A stretch of 8,317 bases of DNA from Candidatus Pelagibacter sp. (lineage in GTDB: Bacteria; Pseudomonadota; Alphaproteobacteria; Pelagibacterales; Pelagibacteraceae), in contig NZJU01000020.1 of the NCBI GenBank assembly GCA_002692325.1, positions 64,035 to 72,351 on the forward strand. Direction: 5' to 3'. Positions 6,926 to 8,317 of this stretch are shown piece after piece. Under the pieces are notes generated by a model. It made no database searches, had not been told where the DNA came from, and saw only the letters and a program-made list of their open reading frames with translations. Position 1 is the first letter of the stretch. Each line of letters opens with the position of its first letter. Made by a program: the position numbers and the translations under genes.

Positions 6926-7554
6926 GTTTCAAATTTCGAAATAAGTTTTTCAAAATCGTTTATAACAGTATTCCATTTATTTTTGACGGAATTAAGTACA
7001 ATTTCCTTATCAAGAACTTTTAAATGATCTGCAATCGGAGCCCAATTATATAAGGCTTGTCCACTCGACACAAAAGGTGTTAGTTCGCAATATCTAAAAA
7101 TATTTATTATTTTTATTCTTTCCCTAAAATTATTTAACGCGGAGTCGTAAAGTTCTTTTGATAGACCTTTGGATAATTGATCACTCATTACATTCTGATA
7201 AATATTTACCAAATCATATTTATTTTCGCGTATTAGGTTTTTGCTGATTAATCTTGATATTGAGTATAATGTGAGATCTGATGCTGCTATCACGAATATA
7301 TTCCACTTAGATTTATTTACTGATTGTATGAAAATATCTTCGCTGAACATTATCGTATATTTTAATCCCATTCTTGTTTTGAGATAACCGTATAAGGTTG
7401 TTTGGGTTACGTAAGCTGATCTCTCTGATATAAAAATCTCCAGGCTCGCAATATCTGAAATTTTTTGGAACTTTTTTGAAAGTTTTTGTGAAGCGAATAG
7501 GTACTCGCGCACAGCATTAAGGATGTTAAAAAGCGACTTTATATTCAATTTCAA
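6922..7554 (-). CDS. Conserved protein of unknown function, probably alphaproteobacterial
   Basis: I do not recognise a named function. The 210-residue product has a segment that looks strongly conserved, [21 protein letters not shown] at about 43-63, then [23 protein letters not shown] at 81-103. From memory similar proteins occur across alphaproteobacteria, sometimes labelled esterase; I see no GxSxG motif, so I do not adopt that. It looks soluble and mostly helical, with no signal peptide or certain membrane segment. The start is a TTG at 7554. A GAGGAG site lies 13 bases upstream, which is far, but a stop at 7563-7561 rules out a longer frame and the next in-frame ATG is at residue 62. 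It converges on acsA with a 4-base overlap and is divergent from the acetate-type symporter operon, so a link to acetate metabolism is possible but unproven. Confidence 0.75.
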   Translation of the reverse strand: MKLNIKSLFNILNAVREYLFASQKLSKKFQKISDIASLEIFISERSAYVTQTTLYGYLKTRMGLKYTIMFSEDIFIQSVNKSKWNIFVIAASDLTLYSISRLISKNLIRENKYDLVNIYQNVMSDQLSKGLSKELYDSALNNFRERIKIINIFRYCELTPFVSSGQALYNWAPIADHLKVLDKEIVLNSVKNKWNTVINDFEKLISKFET

Positions 7555-7567
7555 GTTGTATTAATTT

Positions 7568-7573
7568 CTCCTC
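7568..7573 (-). promoter_or_regulatory. Possible distant Shine-Dalgarno for the 210-residue unknown gene
   Basis: On the minus strand this reads GAGGAG, a good anti-16S match, 13 bases before the TTG start at 7554. The spacing is longer than usual. No closer start is possible because the frame is closed by TAA at 7563-7561. It is the best evidence that translation starts near 7554 rather than deep in the conserved region. Confidence 0.45.
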
Positions 7574-7667
7574 TTCTAATTTCCTTGTTTTACAGTGTTT
7601 TCCAGCACTTCAAAATAGTTTTTTTACTTTTAATTAATGTTTAGATGAGTAATATCCCCACAATAAG

Positions 7668-7681
7668 TTACGTTAACGTAA
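7668..7681. promoter_or_regulatory. Perfect 14-base palindrome, candidate operator or leader hairpin
   Basis: TTACGTTAACGTAA is its own reverse complement over all 14 bases and ends 17 bases before the ATG of the small symporter subunit. As DNA it could bind a dimeric regulator. As RNA it can fold into a 5-bp stem with a 4-base loop. It sits exactly centred between CCCC (7656-7659) and a five-G run (7690-7694), with 8 bases on each side. No regulator gene is adjacent to name. Confidence 0.55.
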
Positions 7682-7689
7682 AATTAACA

Positions 7690-7694
7690 GGGGG
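7690..7694 (+). promoter_or_regulatory. G-run ribosome binding site that decides the DUF4212 start
   Basis: GGGGG followed by AAAT lies 4 bases before the ATG at 7699 and can pair with the CCUCC of 16S rRNA, using one G-U pair. It supports 7699 as the start rather than the in-frame ATG at 7645, which has no such site and would add 18 residues encoded by the palindrome region. Confidence 0.55.
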
Positions 7695-7698
7695 AAAT

Positions 7699-7953
7699 AT
7701 GTCAAATAAAGAAAAACATTGGGAGAAAACTAGAGGGCACATGTTAATTACATTAGCTCTATGGGCTTTCTTCTCTATGGTAATATTCCTTTTCGGTTAT
7801 GAAATCAATTCTATGAGTTTTCTCGGTTATCCACTGGGTTATTATATGACAGCTCAAGGGTCACTTCTTGCTTTTGTCCTTATAATTTTCTGGTTTGCTA
7901 ACAGACAAGAAAAAATCGACGAAGAATTTGGTTTCGGAGAGAAGGAGGATTAA
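7699..7953 (+). CDS. DUF4212 protein, small subunit of a sodium:solute symporter
   Basis: From the preferred ATG at 7699 this is an 84-residue membrane protein with two hydrophobic segments, about residues 14-34 and 49-68. It has the family pattern FLGYPLGYYMTAQGS (41-55) followed by FVLIIFWFANRQEKIDEEFG. DUF4212 proteins are the small partners encoded directly before SSS-family symporters of the acetate/ActP-like group, and this one is in that position. An in-frame ATG at 7645 would give 102 residues, but the extra 18 show no family similarity and cover the palindromic leader, so I reject it. The TAA shares a base with the symporter ATG (TAATG), so the two are probably made in fixed ratio. 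It presumably sits in the inner membrane. Its mechanistic role in the family is not known to me. Confidence 0.92.
   Translation: MSNKEKHWEKTRGHMLITLALWAFFSMVIFLFGYEINSMSFLGYPLGYYMTAQGSLLAFVLIIFWFANRQEKIDEEFGFGEKED
7942..7949 (+). promoter_or_regulatory. Shine-Dalgarno of the symporter gene inside the DUF4212 3' end
   Basis: AAGGAGGA, within the last codons of the small subunit, is a near-perfect ribosome binding site 3 bases before the ATG at 7953. With the TAATG stop/start overlap it allows both re-initiation and independent loading. Confidence 0.75.
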
Positions 7954-8317
7954 TGTTTAAAGGTGGATTTATACAAAATCTTCCAAAGATCTACGGCTTA
8001 TACACTGGAGGCTTCCTTGTGTTCATCATTCTTATGGCGATCGCAGAGCAAGCAGGTGCTTCGGCAAAAGCAATCGGAATTATGTTTGTGGCATTTACTG
8101 TCGCGATATATGCTTTGATTGGTTATTTGTCTCGTACAGTTCAGGTAGATGCTTATTATCTTGCTGGAAGACAGGTCCCAACAGTATTTAATGGAATGGC
8201 GACTGCAGCTGACTGGATGTCGGGTGCATCGTTTGTAGCATTAGCTGGTGGTGTTTACTTTGGTGGTTATAGTTATATGGCCTTCTTAGTAGGTTGGACA
8301 GGTGGTTATGTGCTTGT
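7953..8317 (+). CDS. SSS-family sodium:solute symporter, acetate permease-like, 5' part
   Basis: The first 121 codons of a large transporter are present; the gene runs off the right edge. The N-terminal hydrophobic segments are at about residues 14-31 and 41-60, and a third begins near 91. The stretch VDAYYLAGRQVPTVFNGMATAADWMSGASFVALAGG at 65-100 is the classic SSS pattern (YxxAGR, then NGxAxAxDxMSxASF). Together with the DUF4212 gene before it, this places it in the ActP-like branch, whose members take up acetate and other short organic acids with Na+ or H+. The substrate is inferred from the branch and from acsA lying about 1 kb upstream, not shown by the sequence. Full-length members usually have about 550-600 residues. 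It shares a TAATG overlap with the small subunit. Confidence 0.92.
   Translation, partial: MFKGGFIQNLPKIYGLYTGGFLVFIILMAIAEQAGASAKAIGIMFVAFTVAIYALIGYLSRTVQVDAYYLAGRQVPTVFNGMATAADWMSGASFVALAGGVYFGGYSYMAFLVGWTGGYVL

Larger units (their letters stand above)
7555..7698. promoter_or_regulatory. Divergent intergenic region upstream of the symporter operon
   Basis: This is the largest gene-free stretch in the window (144 bases) and must hold promoters for the leftward unknown gene and the rightward DUF4212-symporter pair. I see no convincing -35/-10 pair. TAATAT at 7650-7655 is a weak plus-strand -10. TTGAAG (7613-7608) with TAAAAC (7592-7587) on the minus strand is another weak pair with a short 15-base spacer. 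The clear structure is the palindrome and the C/G-run arrangement between 7652 and 7700, listed separately. Confidence 0.5.

Noticed and set aside
7594..7617. Possible terminator or regulatory hairpin, AGTGTT-TTCC-AGCACT
   Set aside because: The stem is only 6 pairs including one G-U, the T run starts about 9 bases later, and there is no upstream plus-strand gene that needs a terminator here.
7645..7698. Longer N-terminus for the DUF4212 protein from ATG 7645
   Set aside because: The 18 extra residues match nothing in the family, the 7645 ATG lacks a ribosome site, and the stretch is the palindromic leader; the 7699 ATG has a G-run ribosome site.

Overview
The window looks like a piece of a streamlined, very AT-rich alphaproteobacterial chromosome, most likely from a marine lineage of the SAR11 kind or a neighbour. 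The reasons are strong AT bias, lysine- and isoleucine-rich proteins, near-zero intergenic space, chained ATGA/TAATG gene overlaps, and alphaproteobacterial-looking versions of HemC, the EVE protein and AcsA. The taxonomic call is inference. I saw no tRNA, rRNA, CRISPR array, insertion sequence or phage gene. Everything looks like core metabolism.

Left half, minus strand (3280 down to 1): five genes read leftwards as one tight chain, hemC, hemD, an MscS-type channel, a YggT protein and folD, each start overlapping the stop before it. HemC and HemD are consecutive steps of tetrapyrrole (heme) synthesis. FolD makes one-carbon folate intermediates and runs off the left edge. The folD reading frame is broken by one base at an 11-base A run near its start.

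Middle, plus strand (3319 to 6925): tsaD (tRNA t6A modification), a small EVE-domain protein and acetyl-CoA synthetase (acsA) form a second co-directional unit. It starts only 38 bases from hemC, so the two units share a tiny AT-only divergent promoter region and have little or no 5' leader. The AcsA here carries an unusual lysine/arginine-rich N-terminal tail of about 48 residues. It also has Asn where the characterised enterobacterial enzyme has the nucleotide-phosphate-binding Arg (Arg526).

Right end: a minus-strand gene of unknown function (210 aa) converges on acsA with a 4-base overlap. It is divergent, across about 144 bases, from a two-gene symporter operon: a DUF4212 small subunit and an SSS-family sodium:solute (acetate/ActP-like) symporter that runs off the right edge. 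Acetate uptake plus acetate activation, with the unknown gene between them, reads as a small acetate-use neighbourhood. The symporter leader has a perfect 14-base palindrome inside a larger inverted arrangement that could mask the ribosome binding site. That leader and the AcsA tail are the two most interesting items in the window.
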